Below, piece by piece: positions 35,305 to 46,588 of a DNA stretch of 64,000 bases; the stretch's first letter is position 1, and each line of letters opens with the position of its first letter. The notes under the pieces were generated by a model. It had not been told where the DNA came from. It did no database searches and was given only the letters and a program-made list of their open reading frames with translations. A program made the position numbers and the translations under genes. Source of the DNA: Maricaulis sp. (GTDB lineage Bacteria; Pseudomonadota; Alphaproteobacteria; Caulobacterales; Maricaulaceae); contig NZ_JADFAJ010000027.1 in assembly GCF_015665295.1 (NCBI RefSeq), forward strand, positions 1 to 64,000. The letters run 5' to 3'.

Positions 35305-35944
35305 ACAATGCCCCGGAGGAACTGCCTTGAGCGTCAAATTCCCACAAAAAGACAATCATAGCCTTAACGTCACTGGGGCGGATTCGCTGGTCCGAATCGC
35401 CGGCGTCGACGAAGCTGGTCGTGGCCCTCTTGCCGGACCCGTCGTGGCCGCTGCCGTCATCCTGGACCCGTCTCGCCCGATCGAGGGACTGGGCGATTCC
35501 AAGGCCCTCACCGAACATCGTCGCCTGTCGCTCTACGCCCTGATCCGCGAGCATGCATGGGTCGGCATCGGGATAGCCGAACCGGCGGAGATCGACCGGC
35601 TGAACATACTGCACGCAACGATGGCGGCCATGGCACGCGCGGTTTCGCGACTGCCGGTCATGCCGGACCAGGCGCTGATCGACGGCAACCGGGTTCCGCC
35701 CGACCTGCCCTGCCCGGCCCGGTCCATCATCAAGGGCGATGCCAGTGAGGCCTGTATCGGTGCTGCCTCGATCATCGCCAAGACGATCCGTGACCGGCTG
35801 ATGATAGAGGCCGCGACCCGCTTTGCGGGCTATGGGCTGGCTGGACACAAGGGCTATCCCAGTCCGGCGCATCGCGCCGCGCTCGGGGCGCTCGGAGCGA
35901 CACCGATCCACCGCCGGTCCTATGCCCCGGTGCGGGCCGCCCTG

Positions 35945-37140
<1,196 letters not shown>

Positions 37141-37151
37141 GGCCGGCGCGC

Positions 37152-39728
37152 ATGACCGACTACAATCGAAGCGGGTCAGGGTTCGACGCGCGAACCACGC
37201 GAACTTCGATTGCCTGGACAATGCTCACAGTCATCCTGCTGACCTCGCTTCTGGTATCGGGGTCCGGCGTGCTGGTTGCGGCCCGGGCTTTCTGGACCGA
37301 TCTGGAAAACCAGCAACTCACCCAGCTGGAAGACTATATCGATGAGCGTGGTCGCCGGAATGCGGTCCTGTTCGAGACCGTGGCCCAGGTCCAGCAGACT
37401 TCAGTTGCGCGCCTCGAACAACGCATCGGCACCCTGTCCGATACCGAAGCCGGGGCCCGCTTCAATGCGCTCTTTCCGCTGCGCCCGGATGGCACAAGGC
37501 GCAGCCGTGACGATCTGTTCGATGGCTATCACGACGCATTGGGCAATCATCACCTCGGGGTCGGTGCCTATCTCAACCCTGCCGATGGCTGGACCGATAC
37601 CGACCGGCATCGTCTCGTCGCCGCCTATGATGTGGTCGACAGCGCCGGCCAGATTCTGACCGGTCTGGTCGACAATATCTACTTCTTCACCTTCACCAAT
37701 GAACTCATTATCTCGGCCGCTCAACGGCCGGACAGGCTCGATTTCTATCGCAACGGCGCAAGCTCGGACTTTGACCTGAATTCGGCCGACTTCGTGTCGC
37801 TTGTCTCTGCCGCGGCGAACCCCCGGCGTGAGTTCGTTTGCGGCGAGCTCTCGCAGCTGATCTCCGTTCGTGACGGCCAGGCACTGACAACCGGCTGCTT
37901 CACGCCCTATGACGTTGACGGCGAACCTGTCGGGGCATTCGGGACAACCATTCAGCTCAATGCCTATTTCGAGGCGGCGATGGCCAATCCGCCGCGGCAC
38001 GGCGACAATCTGCTGATCGACCAGTTCGGCAATCTGATCGCCCATCCCGACCTGATCCAGGACCGAGTCACGGAAGGCCGCGTCGAGGCCATCCAGGCGC
38101 GCTATAACCTGCCGGCCATCGTCGAGCAGTTGCAGGCGCTGCCGCCGGACCAGCTTGCCGGCACGCTGATCAGCCGTGACTCCCGTTGGGTCATCGCCTA
38201 TTCCCGCCTTCAGGGCCCGGACTGGCTGAGCGTGTCGCTGGTTGACCGCTCCATCCTGAGACGCGATATCGCGGCCCAGATCGCGCTTGCGCTGGGGCTG
38301 GGCATTCTGGGCGTCATGCTGCAGGGCGCGCTCGCCTATTTCATCCTGTTCCGCCGCGTCGTGCGTCCGCTGGCTTCGCTGACCAGCCATTTCAGTCGCG
38401 CCAGACCCAGTCCCGCAGCTGACAATCCGGCCCTGCGCTCGATCCTCGACAGCGAGCACGAGATTGGTGTTCTCGCCCGCACCCTTGAAGCCAACCGCGT
38501 CGAAAGCGAGGCGGCATTTGACACTCTGGAGAGCCGCGTCGCCGAACGGACGCGTGAACTGGAAGCCGCCAACCGTTCCAAAAGCGCCTTTCTCGCCAAT
38601 ATGAGCCACGAGATCCGCACGCCGCTGAACGGGATCCTCGGCCTCGCCCAGGTGCTGCGCGCGAGCTCACGGTCAAAGCAGAGTCAGGACCAGGCACGCA
38701 TGATCCAGGAGAGCGGCGAGACGCTCACCCAATTGCTCAACGATGTGCTCGACATGTCGAAGATCGAGGCGGGTCGCATCGATCTGGCGCCAGTCCCGAC
38801 CGAGCCGGCAACCCTGTTGCAGGACCTGCACAGCCTGTTCAAGGCGGCCGCCGAGGCCAAGTCCGTCAAACTGACGCTGGACCTTGACCCTCACTTGCCC
38901 CACCAGCTCGTGCTCGATCCGCTGCGCGTCCGGCAGTGCGTGTCAAACCTGGTCTCGAACGCGGTCAAATTCACAAAGGCCGGTTCGGTCAGGATCACCA
39001 CCCGCTGGGATTCGAAAACGAATGCGTCGGGTGCTCTGGTGATCGAGGTCGCCGATACCGGAATCGGGATCGCGCCCGCGAAACTGGATACGCTGTTTGC
39101 CCCCTTCACCCAGGCGGAATCGAGCATTTCCGGGGAATTCGGCGGCACCGGGCTGGGCTTGTCGATTGCGCGCGATCTGGCGCGCCTGATGGGCGGTGAT
39201 ATCTTCGCGCAATCGACGCTTGGCGAAGGGTCGCTCTTCACCTTCACCCTGCCCGCGCAGCGGACCGGCGAAACCCAGCTCAGGCTTGCTGACAGAGCGC
39301 CCGACGAGCTGGCGGATGACCCGCTGTATGCCCGACTGCTCGGCCTGCGCCTGCTGCTTGTGGAAGACAATTTCATCAACCGCCAGGTCGCGCGCGCCTT
39401 TCTCAAACCCCTCCACATGAAAATCGTCGAGGTCGAGAACGGCCAGGCGGCACTTGATGCCCTGGCCGGCGAAACCTTCGACCTTGTTCTCATGGATGTC
39501 CGCATGCCCATCATGGGCGGGCTTGAGGCAACCCGCCGGCTGCGCGACAGCGAGCAGGGCTGGCGCGAGATCCCGGTGATTGCCCTCACGGCCGATGCCT
39601 CGCAACAGGACGCAGATACCTGTCTCGATGCCGGGATGGATGCTTATGCCTCCAAGCCGCTCAAGGCGACGGCCCTGTTCGAAGCCATCCGGCGTGCGCT
39701 TGAAATCCGACCCTACCGACCCGATTAG
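37152..39728 (+). CDS. Hybrid sensor histidine kinase with periplasmic sensor and receiver
   Basis: An 858-residue membrane kinase. Two helices (about residues 21-45 and 376-398) bracket a 330-residue periplasmic domain, probably of double-Cache type. A linker, then HisKA with the H box [15 protein letters not shown] (about residue 485), a HATPase with N box NLVSNAVKFT, DTGIGIAP and GGTGLGLSI, and a receiver with LLVEDNFINR and phospho-acceptor in LVLMDVRMP follow. It starts 11 bases after ccrM, so co-transcription is likely. Its stop overlaps convergent mutY by four bases. The ligand is unknown. Confidence 0.93.
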   Translation: MTDYNRSGSGFDARTTRTSIAWTMLTVILLTSLLVSGSGVLVAARAFWTDLENQQLTQLEDYIDERGRRNAVLFETVAQVQQTSVARLEQRIGTLSDTEAGARFNALFPLRPDGTRRSRDDLFDGYHDALGNHHLGVGAYLNPADGWTDTDRHRLVAAYDVVDSAGQILTGLVDNIYFFTFTNELIISAAQRPDRLDFYRNGASSDFDLNSADFVSLVSAAANPRREFVCGELSQLISVRDGQALTTGCFTPYDVDGEPVGAFGTTIQLNAYFEAAMANPPRHGDNLLIDQFGNLIAHPDLIQDRVTEGRVEAIQARYNLPAIVEQLQALPPDQLAGTLISRDSRWVIAYSRLQGPDWLSVSLVDRSILRRDIAAQIALALGLGILGVMLQGALAYFILFRRVVRPLASLTSHFSRARPSPAADNPALRSILDSEHEIGVLARTLEANRVESEAAFDTLESRVAERTRELEAANRSKSAFLANMSHEIRTPLNGILGLAQVLRASSRSKQSQDQARMIQESGETLTQLLNDVLDMSKIEAGRIDLAPVPTEPATLLQDLHSLFKAAAEAKSVKLTLDLDPHLPHQLVLDPLRVRQCVSNLVSNAVKFTKAGSVRITTRWDSKTNASGALVIEVADTGIGIAPAKLDTLFAPFTQAESSISGEFGGTGLGLSIARDLARLMGGDIFAQSTLGEGSLFTFTLPAQRTGETQLRLADRAPDELADDPLYARLLGLRLLLVEDNFINRQVARAFLKPLHMKIVEVENGQAALDALAGETFDLVLMDVRMPIMGGLEATRRLRDSEQGWREIPVIALTADASQQDADTCLDAGMDAYASKPLKATALFEAIRRALEIRPYRPD

Positions 39729-40783
39729 CGGCGACTGCGCGTGGCAAGTACCTTGCGCATGACACTGGGAAGGGCTTCCGCGTCAAGCGCGGTCTCTGCC
39801 GCCCAGTAGCCGGTCTCCGGCTCCCACCCGGCGCCAGCCTCGCTCTCGTGAACGTCCAGCCGCAACTCGAAATGCGTGAAGACATGGCGGATTTCGCCAC
39901 GCCGCGTCCACTCCGCCTCGAAGGGCGGATCCGGCGTGGCGGTTTCGGTCTCGCTCCAGGCACTGGACGGAATCTCCGTCATGCCGCCAAGCAGGCCCGT
40001 GTCGGACCGCCGCCGCAGCCAGACATGCCCGGCCCGCCGCACCAGCCAAGCCGTGCCCCGGCGGATCGGCCGGGTCTTCTTCGGCGCCTTGACCGGATAG
40101 CGTTCCATGTCACCCGCCGCGGCGGCAGCACAGGCGAAACGCCAGCAGCAGGCGGCACAGTCGGGCGAACGCGGCGTGCACACGGTGGCGCCCAGATCCA
40201 TGATCGCCTGGGCATAGTCGCCGGAACGCTCCGGGTCGGCGATGGCGCCGGCGAGCGTGCGGATCTCCGGTTTGGCCTTGGGCATGGCGGTCGCGACCCG
40301 GTAGAGCCGTGTGATGACCCGCTCCACATTGCCATCGACAACGCTTGCGGGCCTGTCAAACGCTGCGGCCAGGATGGCATTGGCGGTATAGTCTCCAACG
40401 CCCGGCAAAGCCCGCAATCCCTCCATGGTATCAGGAAACATGCCACCATGCCGGCCCGCGACCTCGATGGCGCAGGCGTGCAGGTTGCGGGCCCGGGCAT
40501 AATAGCCCAGCCCCGCCCACTCGCGCAGGACATCGTCCCGCGGCGCGGCCGCGAGATCCTCGACACGCGGCCACAGGGCCAGGAAGCGATGCCAGTAGGG
40601 CGTAGCATGGGGCACCGTCGTCTGCTGCAGCATGATCTCCGACAGCCAGATGGCATAGGGGTCGGCGACCGCCCCCGAAGCCCGCGCCTCCGGACGGATG
40701 CGCCAGGGCAGGCTGCGACCCTCGCGGTCATACCAGGCGAGCAATTCACGGCGCAAGCGGGCAATGGGAGATGTCTTGGACAA
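39725..40783 (-). CDS. mutY: A/G-specific adenine glycosylase
   Basis: A 352-residue repair enzyme that removes adenine mispaired with 8-oxoguanine. The HhH-GPD core shows LSEIMLQQTTV, LPGVGDYTANAIL and the catalytic Asp in VDGNVERV. The iron-sulfur loop has exact C-x6-C-x2-C-x5-C spacing (CTPRSPDC to RFAC, near residue 195). A NUDIX-like C-terminal domain reads the 8-oxoG (GLLGGMTEIPSSAW). No ATG is available; TTG at 40783 (then SKTSPIARLRREL) is the likeliest start. It is divergent from dciA, 47 bases away. Confidence 0.93.
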   Translation of the reverse strand: MSKTSPIARLRRELLAWYDREGRSLPWRIRPEARASGAVADPYAIWLSEIMLQQTTVPHATPYWHRFLALWPRVEDLAAAPRDDVLREWAGLGYYARARNLHACAIEVAGRHGGMFPDTMEGLRALPGVGDYTANAILAAAFDRPASVVDGNVERVITRLYRVATAMPKAKPEIRTLAGAIADPERSGDYAQAIMDLGATVCTPRSPDCAACCWRFACAAAAAGDMERYPVKAPKKTRPIRRGTAWLVRRAGHVWLRRRSDTGLLGGMTEIPSSAWSETETATPDPPFEAEWTRRGEIRHVFTHFELRLDVHESEAGAGWEPETGYWAAETALDAEALPSVMRKVLATRSRR

Positions 40784-40830
40784 GGCAGGAGCCGGTTGCA
40801 GGCGGGGCGGATCAAAGCGACACTGTGAGC

Positions 40831-41370
40831 ATGATGCGCAAACCGCCCCCGTCAATGCTGGAACAGGCCGCCGGCGATTTCATTCGCAGTCGCCGGGGCC
40901 GGCCGGCCGCCAAGCCGCCGCCCTCAGCAGCGCGCGCTGTCGAGCGCGTGCTGCGGCCGCTGGCCCGGCAGTTCGGTGTCGGGGTCGAGCAATTGCGCGA
41001 GCACTGGACCGAGATTGTCGGCGAACGCCTGGCCAAGTGGAGCGAACCGGAAACCATCCAGCGCGGTGGCGGCGGCGTCAGCACGCTGGTCATCCGCGCG
41101 CGCGGCGCCGCCGCTGCCATCCTGCAGGCCGAAACCCGCCGGATTCTCGAGCGGGTCCGCACTTTTGCCGGTGATCGGGCGCCGACCCGGCTGCGTATCC
41201 TGCAGGGCCAGGCGCGACGTCCGGCGCCGGGTCCGGACGATCAAGCGGATGTGAAGCCGATGAAATCCCCGTCACAAGTGAACGAGGGGGTGGAGCAAAC
41301 ACCCGAGGCGCGTCTATTGTCCGCGCTCAATCGGTTCGAAAAATCGGTCAGGACCCGGGAAGGGTCGTGA
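40831..41370 (+). CDS. dciA: DUF721/DciA-type protein
   Basis: A 179-residue protein with a DUF721 domain (about residues 30-125: ERVLRPLARQFG, LREHWTEIVGERLAKWSEPE, then VSTLVIRARGAAAAIL). DciA proteins of this family load or regulate the replicative helicase DnaB in bacteria that lack DnaC. The last 55 residues are probably flexible. The ATG at 40831 (MM start) has a weak Shine-Dalgarno. It is 22 bases upstream of the first dsbA-like gene and leads a run of same-strand genes toward smc. The functional label comes from the family. Confidence 0.8.
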   Translation: MMRKPPPSMLEQAAGDFIRSRRGRPAAKPPPSAARAVERVLRPLARQFGVGVEQLREHWTEIVGERLAKWSEPETIQRGGGGVSTLVIRARGAAAAILQAETRRILERVRTFAGDRAPTRLRILQGQARRPAPGPDDQADVKPMKSPSQVNEGVEQTPEARLLSALNRFEKSVRTREGS

Positions 41371-41392
41371 CCATCTGGCAGGGGGAGCCCAC

Positions 41393-42169
41393 ATGAGCCT
41401 GACCCGACGACTTTTCTCCGCCGCGGCGATGACCGCGCTTCTGGCCGTATCCGCCTGTGGCGGAAGCGATGCACCCGTCGAGGGTCAGTCCAGCTTCGAA
41501 CGCGCGGGTGATCGCGGCCTCGGCAGCGCGACGGCCCCCGTCACCATGATCGAATATGCCTCGGTCGCCTGCGGTCATTGCGCCACCTTCCACAATGAAG
41601 TCTGGCCGATGCTGGAAAGCGAATATATCGAGACCGGCAAGGTCCGCTTCGTGCTGCGCGAGATGATCACCGGCCCGGCGCAATTCGCGATTGCGGGCTT
41701 CTCGCTGGCGCATTGCGTCCCCGAAGACCGCTATTACGACATGGTCGACCTCCTGTTCCAACAGCAGAACGCCATTTTCCAGGCCGCACAGACGCAAGGC
41801 AGCGCCCGCAGCCAGTATCTCGCCATTGCCCGCTCAATGGGCATGAGTGAAGCCCGGTTTACCGAATGCCTGTCGGACGAAACGATCACCCAGGACATCC
41901 TGGACTCCAATGATCGCGCCGGCGCCGAGGGCATCACCGGGACGCCGCGCTTCATTTTCAACGGTGAACTGCTCGACTCGCGCCGGGCACCGGGCGAAAG
42001 CGCCTACACCTACTTTCTCGGCAATCAGCAACTCCTGATCGATGGCGAGCCGGTGCCCAATTTCTCGGACGCGGAAACCTTCCGCCGCATTCTCGACCAT
42101 CTCGTGGCCGAGAATTCCTCCGAAAGTGACGCCGCTGCGGCGGCCCCCGCTGAAGCCGGAGACGAATAG
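41393..42169 (+). CDS. DsbA-family thiol oxidoreductase, lipoprotein form
   Basis: A 258-residue periplasmic protein. A lipoprotein signal (ALLAVSAC, lipid cysteine near residue 22) suggests membrane anchoring. The thioredoxin-fold core has the redox motif CGHC near residue 60 (ASVACGHCATFH), a helical insertion, and the cis-Pro region ITGTPRFIFNG. DsbA-type proteins oxidise or isomerise disulfides in exported proteins. GGGGGAG precedes the ATG. The next gene, six bases on, is a paralogue with a different active-site dipeptide. Confidence 0.9.
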   Translation: MSLTRRLFSAAAMTALLAVSACGGSDAPVEGQSSFERAGDRGLGSATAPVTMIEYASVACGHCATFHNEVWPMLESEYIETGKVRFVLREMITGPAQFAIAGFSLAHCVPEDRYYDMVDLLFQQQNAIFQAAQTQGSARSQYLAIARSMGMSEARFTECLSDETITQDILDSNDRAGAEGITGTPRFIFNGELLDSRRAPGESAYTYFLGNQQLLIDGEPVPNFSDAETFRRILDHLVAENSSESDAAAAAPAEAGDE

Positions 42170-42175
42170 TCCATC

Positions 42176-42937
42176 ATGTCTGCATTGCGTGTCCTGACCA
42201 CCCTCTTCGTCCTCGCCGCCGCGCTCGCCTTGCCGAGCGTTTCGGCATCGGCACAATTGACGGCCGGTGCGGCGGATCTGCGGCCGACTGACCGTGTGCT
42301 CGGGGCGCAGGACGCCGATCTGCTGGTCATCGAATACGCCTCGTTCGCCTGCCCGCATTGCGCGCATTTCCAGACCGAGGTCTGGCCGATGATCCGTTCG
42401 GAGTTCGTCGATACCGGCCGGGTCCGCTATTCGGTACGGCCGATGCTGACTTCACCGCCGCAGATCGCCGGCGCGGGCGTCATCCTGAGCGAATGCGTGC
42501 CGGATGACCGCTATTTCGACGCCATCGACCTGCTCTTCCACGAACAGGCGAGCATTTTCCAGACTGCCCGCGATGGCGGCGATGTGCTCGGCGTCTACAA
42601 CCGGATCGCTGCCGCAACCGGCGGATCGGCAGAAAGCCTGCTGGCCTGTTTCCAGGACCCGGCGGCCAATGAACAGGTCAATGCACTGGCCATGCAGGCG
42701 GCAGAAGATGGTATCAATTCAACGCCCAGCTTCATCATTGCCGGCGACCTGCTGTCCATCGGACATCCGGGCGATGGTGAGGCTGAACACGATCACGCCG
42801 CAGCCGGACCGACCGTCTTCCTGCATGGTGGCGAACCGCTTCTGATCAATGGCGAAACCGTCCCCGGACGTTTCGACCAAGACTCCTTCCGCCGAATCAT
42901 TCTTCACTTCCTCGATGTGTCCAGTTCGGCTGACTAG
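42176..42937 (+). CDS. DsbA-family thiol oxidoreductase, soluble form
   Basis: A 253-residue exported paralogue of the preceding protein. It has a cleavable signal (ending SVSASA, near residue 26) rather than a lipobox. The redox motif is CPHC in ASFACPHCAHFQ, the dipeptide of classic DsbA, and the cis-Pro region is INSTPSFIIAG. A His-containing insertion (near residue 205, EHDHAAAG) lies after the core. The pair probably arose by tandem duplication, and the two differ in anchoring and active-site dipeptide. smc follows 81 bases later. Confidence 0.9.
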   Translation: MSALRVLTTLFVLAAALALPSVSASAQLTAGAADLRPTDRVLGAQDADLLVIEYASFACPHCAHFQTEVWPMIRSEFVDTGRVRYSVRPMLTSPPQIAGAGVILSECVPDDRYFDAIDLLFHEQASIFQTARDGGDVLGVYNRIAAATGGSAESLLACFQDPAANEQVNALAMQAAEDGINSTPSFIIAGDLLSIGHPGDGEAEHDHAAAGPTVFLHGGEPLLINGETVPGRFDQDSFRRIILHFLDVSSSAD

Positions 42938-43018
42938 GCAGGCCTTCACGCCAGCGCCGCAATTGGATGCCACACAGGCAGACGCCTAATCGCGTTTTTG
43001 CGGCGCAAGGGAGACCGG

Positions 43019-46000
43019 GTGAAGTTCACACAGCTGAGGCTGGCCGGATTCAAGTCTTTCGTCGATCCGACGGAGTTACGGATTGATCCGGGCCTTACAG
43101 GCGTGATCGGACCCAACGGTTGCGGCAAGTCGAATCTGCTTGAAGCCCTGCGCTGGGTGATGGGCGCGACCTCTGCCAAATCGCTGCGCGGCGACGGCAT
43201 GGAAGACGTGATCTTCTCCGGCACCGACGCCCGCCCGTCACGCAATTACGCCGAAGTCGTCCTCTCCGTCGACAATGCCGACAAGCTAGCCCCGGCCCGT
43301 TTCAACGATGCCGACATGCTCGACGTCACCCGCCGGATCACCCGCGGTGCCGGCTCGGCCTACAAGATCAATGGCGAGGAAGTCCGCGCCAAGGACGTCC
43401 AGCTCCTCTTCATGGATGCCGGCACTGGCGCCAATTCGCCGGCCCTCGTTCGCCAGGGCCAGATTTCCGAACTGATCGCCTCCAAGCCGCAAAACCGGCG
43501 CCGGGTCCTGGAAGAAGCCGCCGGCGTGTCCGGCCTGCGCGCCCGTCGCCACGAAGCCGAGCTGCGCCTGAAGGGCGCCGAGACCAATCTCGACCGGCTG
43601 CAGGAAGTGATCGACGAGATCACCGCCCGACACGGCTCCCTGCAGCGCCAGGCCCGGCAAGCCTCGCGCTATCGCAAGCTTTCTGCCTCGATCCGCGCCC
43701 TGGAAGCCGCCGTCTGGCTCAACCGCTGGCGCGATGCGGCCAGCGCCGTGGAGACCGCAGAAGCGGCCCTGACCGATAAGTGCACGGCCACCGAGGACAC
43801 CAGCCTTGCCGCCGCCGAGGCCCGCACCCGGGCAGAAATCCTGGCCGCGTCCCGCGAACCGGCGCGACAGGCCGAGGCCGAGGCTGCTGCGGCCCTGCGC
43901 CTGCTGGAGCGCGAACGTGAGCGCCTGCAGCGCGATGCCGAGGACGTGCAGCGCACGATTCACGGTCTGGAACGCCGCCTTGATGATCTCGCCAATGCGG
44001 CCCGGCGCGAAACCGATATTCTCGAGGATGCCCGCACCAGTCGCGCCGATGCCGAAGCACAGCTCGCCCGCCTGGACGAGGAAACAGGTCGCGAGCAAGC
44101 CGCCCTCGACGGTGCCGAAGCGCTCTCTGCCGAAGCCGAAACGACCCGCCAGGCCGCCGAGGAAGAACTCGACCGGCGTGCCTCGGAAGCGGCCGACAAG
44201 CGCGCCTCAATCGACAGTGCCCGCCGCGACCTCGCCCGCCACGAAGCCCGTATGGCCCAGATCGACCGCGAAATTGACGCAGCGCGCGCCGAATTCGACC
44301 GCGTCCGCAATTCAACCGCCCTCACCGATCTGGAGAAGGCGGAGGGCGAGGCCGGTGCGTCCGAAGCCGCGTTGATGCGCGCCCGTGCGGCGCTGGAAAA
44401 GGCAGAAGCCGAACGCCAGGCCGCCGCACAGGCGCTCGAAGCGGCTGCCGATGCCTGGCGCGAAGCGGCCGCCCAGCGTGAAACGCTGGAGCGCGAGGCC
44501 AAGGCGCTGGAACGCCTGCTCGCCGGATCCCAGGCCGAGACCCTCTCCCCGGCCATTGAAGCGGTACGGGCGCGGCCCGGCTATGAACATGCGCTTGCCG
44601 CGGCCCTCGGCGATGATCTCGAGGCTTCGCTTGACGCCGCCGCATCCCGACACTGGGCGCAGACGACTTGCCATGCCGAAAGCCTGCCCGGCGGCTGTGT
44701 ACCCTTGTCCGACCATGTCCAGGCCCCGCCAGCCCTGAAGGCCCGCCTCGATGCGGTCGGGGTGATCAAGACGGAAAAGGCACTGGAAGCCGCAGCCAGG
44801 CTGAAGCCCGGCCAGCGCCTCGTCACGCGTGAAGGCGATCTGTGGCGCTGGGACGGGCTGGTGGCGCGCGCCGATGCGCCCTCTGCCGCCGTCGCTCGGC
44901 TGGAACAGAAAAACCGCCTCGATGCGATCCGGGCCGAACTCGATGCGGGTCTGGCCGGTCATGACGCGACCCGCGCGGCTGAGACGGGGGCGCGTGAAGC
45001 GGCGCGCCTCGCCCGCGATGCGGAAGCCGAGGCCCGATCCACGGTCGGTCCGGCCGAACGCCGTTCGCGCGAGACCCTCGCCCGTATTTCCGACTTGCGG
45101 GAAAGTGCCGCCAAGGACGCCGCCCGCGCCACGGCGCTGGAGGAGCGGCTGGATCGCCTGACTGCCGAACAGGCCGAAAACCGCTCTGCCATCGACCAGG
45201 CCCGCGCCCTGCTGGTTGAGGCCGAGACCGCGGAGGGCGATACCGACGCGCTCGATGCAGCCCGCGACGCCGCCGATGTCGCGCGCAGTGCCGCCGCCGA
45301 TGCCCGCGCGGCCCTGGAAAGTCTCAAGCGCGAACGCGAACTGCGCCGCCAGCGCCGCATGGGCTTCAAGCGCGACCATGATGCCTGGGCCGAACGCTGC
45401 AAGTCGGCAGACGCCCGCCTCGGCGAGATTGCCGATCAGCGCAGCGAGGCCGAAGCCCGTCTCGAAACCGCCCGCGCCCGTCCCGAGGTCATCGAGGACC
45501 AGTTGTTCGACCTGGCCGCCAAGCTGCGCCGCGCCGAGGCGACCGCCGAAGAGGCCCGCCAGGCCGCCTCCGCCAATGAGGGCCAGGTCAAGGAAGCCGA
45601 CAGCCTCGCCCGCCAGGCGGAAGCTGCGGCCTCGGCCGCCCGCGAGGGTCGCGCCGCCGCCGAGGCCACGCTCAACGCCGCAAGGGAGCGTCTGGCCGAG
45701 ACGACCGAGCGCCTGCAGGACGCCACCGGCGAAGCGCCGGGCACGCTCTCCAACCGGTTCGACGAGGACGAGATGTCCGAGCTGACACCGGCCGAGCTGG
45801 AACGCCGGCTCGACGAGGCCCGCCAGTCACGCGAGCGCCTGGGCGCGGTCAACCTGCGCGCCGATGACGAGGCCGAGGAACTCTCGGCCAAGATCGAGAC
45901 GATGACGCGCGAGCGAAATGATCTGGTCGAAGCCATCGCCCGTCTTCGCAAGGCAGTCGACGAGTTGTCGCGCGAAGGCCGGATACGGCTGCTGGAAGCC

Positions 46001-46465
46001 TTCGACATCGTCAACAATCACTTCCAGACCCTGTTCGAGACCCTGTTCGAGGGCGGCCATGCCGAGCTGCGCCTGACCGAGCATGATGATCCGCTGGAAG
46101 CCGGTCTCGAGATCTTCGCCTGCCCGCCGGGCAAGAAGCTGGACAATATGGCGCTGATGTCCGGCGGTGAGCAGGCGCTGACCGCCTCGGCGCTGATCTT
46201 TGCCGTCTTCCTGTCCAACCCGGCGCCCGTATGTGTGCTGGACGAGGTCGATGCACCGCTCGATGACGCCAATGTCGATCGCTATTGCCGCATGCTCAAC
46301 GAAATGCGGCGCCTGACGGAGACCCGTTTCCTGGTCATTACCCACAATGCCCTGACCATGTCGCGCATGGACCGCTTGTATGGTGTGACGATGGCGGAAC
46401 GCGGTGTTTCCCAGCTGGTCTCGGTCGACCTCGTGGGCGCCGAACAGCTGATCGCCGCTGAATAG
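43019..46465 (+). CDS. smc: Chromosome segregation protein SMC
   Basis: A 1148-residue SMC ATPase that, with ScpA and ScpB, organises and segregates the chromosome. The Walker A is GPNGCGKSNLLEAL near residue 32. Two long coiled-coil arms (rich in Ala, Glu and Arg) flank a hinge at about residues 505-640. The signature LMSGGEQALTASALIFA and Walker B VCVLDEVDAPLDD are at the C-terminal end. The start is GTG at 43019, seven bases after AAGGGAG. scpA and scpB are not in the window. Confidence 0.97.
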   Translation: MKFTQLRLAGFKSFVDPTELRIDPGLTGVIGPNGCGKSNLLEALRWVMGATSAKSLRGDGMEDVIFSGTDARPSRNYAEVVLSVDNADKLAPARFNDADMLDVTRRITRGAGSAYKINGEEVRAKDVQLLFMDAGTGANSPALVRQGQISELIASKPQNRRRVLEEAAGVSGLRARRHEAELRLKGAETNLDRLQEVIDEITARHGSLQRQARQASRYRKLSASIRALEAAVWLNRWRDAASAVETAEAALTDKCTATEDTSLAAAEARTRAEILAASREPARQAEAEAAAALRLLERERERLQRDAEDVQRTIHGLERRLDDLANAARRETDILEDARTSRADAEAQLARLDEETGREQAALDGAEALSAEAETTRQAAEEELDRRASEAADKRASIDSARRDLARHEARMAQIDREIDAARAEFDRVRNSTALTDLEKAEGEAGASEAALMRARAALEKAEAERQAAAQALEAAADAWREAAAQRETLEREAKALERLLAGSQAETLSPAIEAVRARPGYEHALAAALGDDLEASLDAAASRHWAQTTCHAESLPGGCVPLSDHVQAPPALKARLDAVGVIKTEKALEAAARLKPGQRLVTREGDLWRWDGLVARADAPSAAVARLEQKNRLDAIRAELDAGLAGHDATRAAETGAREAARLARDAEAEARSTVGPAERRSRETLARISDLRESAAKDAARATALEERLDRLTAEQAENRSAIDQARALLVEAETAEGDTDALDAARDAADVARSAAADARAALESLKRERELRRQRRMGFKRDHDAWAERCKSADARLGEIADQRSEAEARLETARARPEVIEDQLFDLAAKLRRAEATAEEARQAASANEGQVKEADSLARQAEAAASAAREGRAAAEATLNAARERLAETTERLQDATGEAPGTLSNRFDEDEMSELTPAELERRLDEARQSRERLGAVNLRADDEAEELSAKIETMTRERNDLVEAIARLRKAVDELSREGRIRLLEAFDIVNNHFQTLFETLFEGGHAELRLTEHDDPLEAGLEIFACPPGKKLDNMALMSGGEQALTASALIFAVFLSNPAPVCVLDEVDAPLDDANVDRYCRMLNEMRRLTETRFLVITHNALTMSRMDRLYGVTMAERGVSQLVSVDLVGAEQLIAAE

Positions 46466-46512
46466 GCGATAGCGTATTATCTTTCAAATACTTAGATCAG
46501 ACGCAGCCTTGC

Positions 46513-46541
46513 TTGACTTGCCGGGGGGCCGTGGATAGTGT
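46513..46541 (+). promoter_or_regulatory. Possible promoter of the atp operon
   Basis: TTGACT at 46513-46518 is followed after 17 bases by TAGTGT (46536-46541), a weak match to TATAAT. It lies about 48 bases before atpI, in the 123-base gap after smc. Confidence 0.35.
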
Positions 46542-46588
46542 GCGCGCGCCTGTGGGGGGCTCTTCTTCCGTAGGCAGACCGGTCCAAC

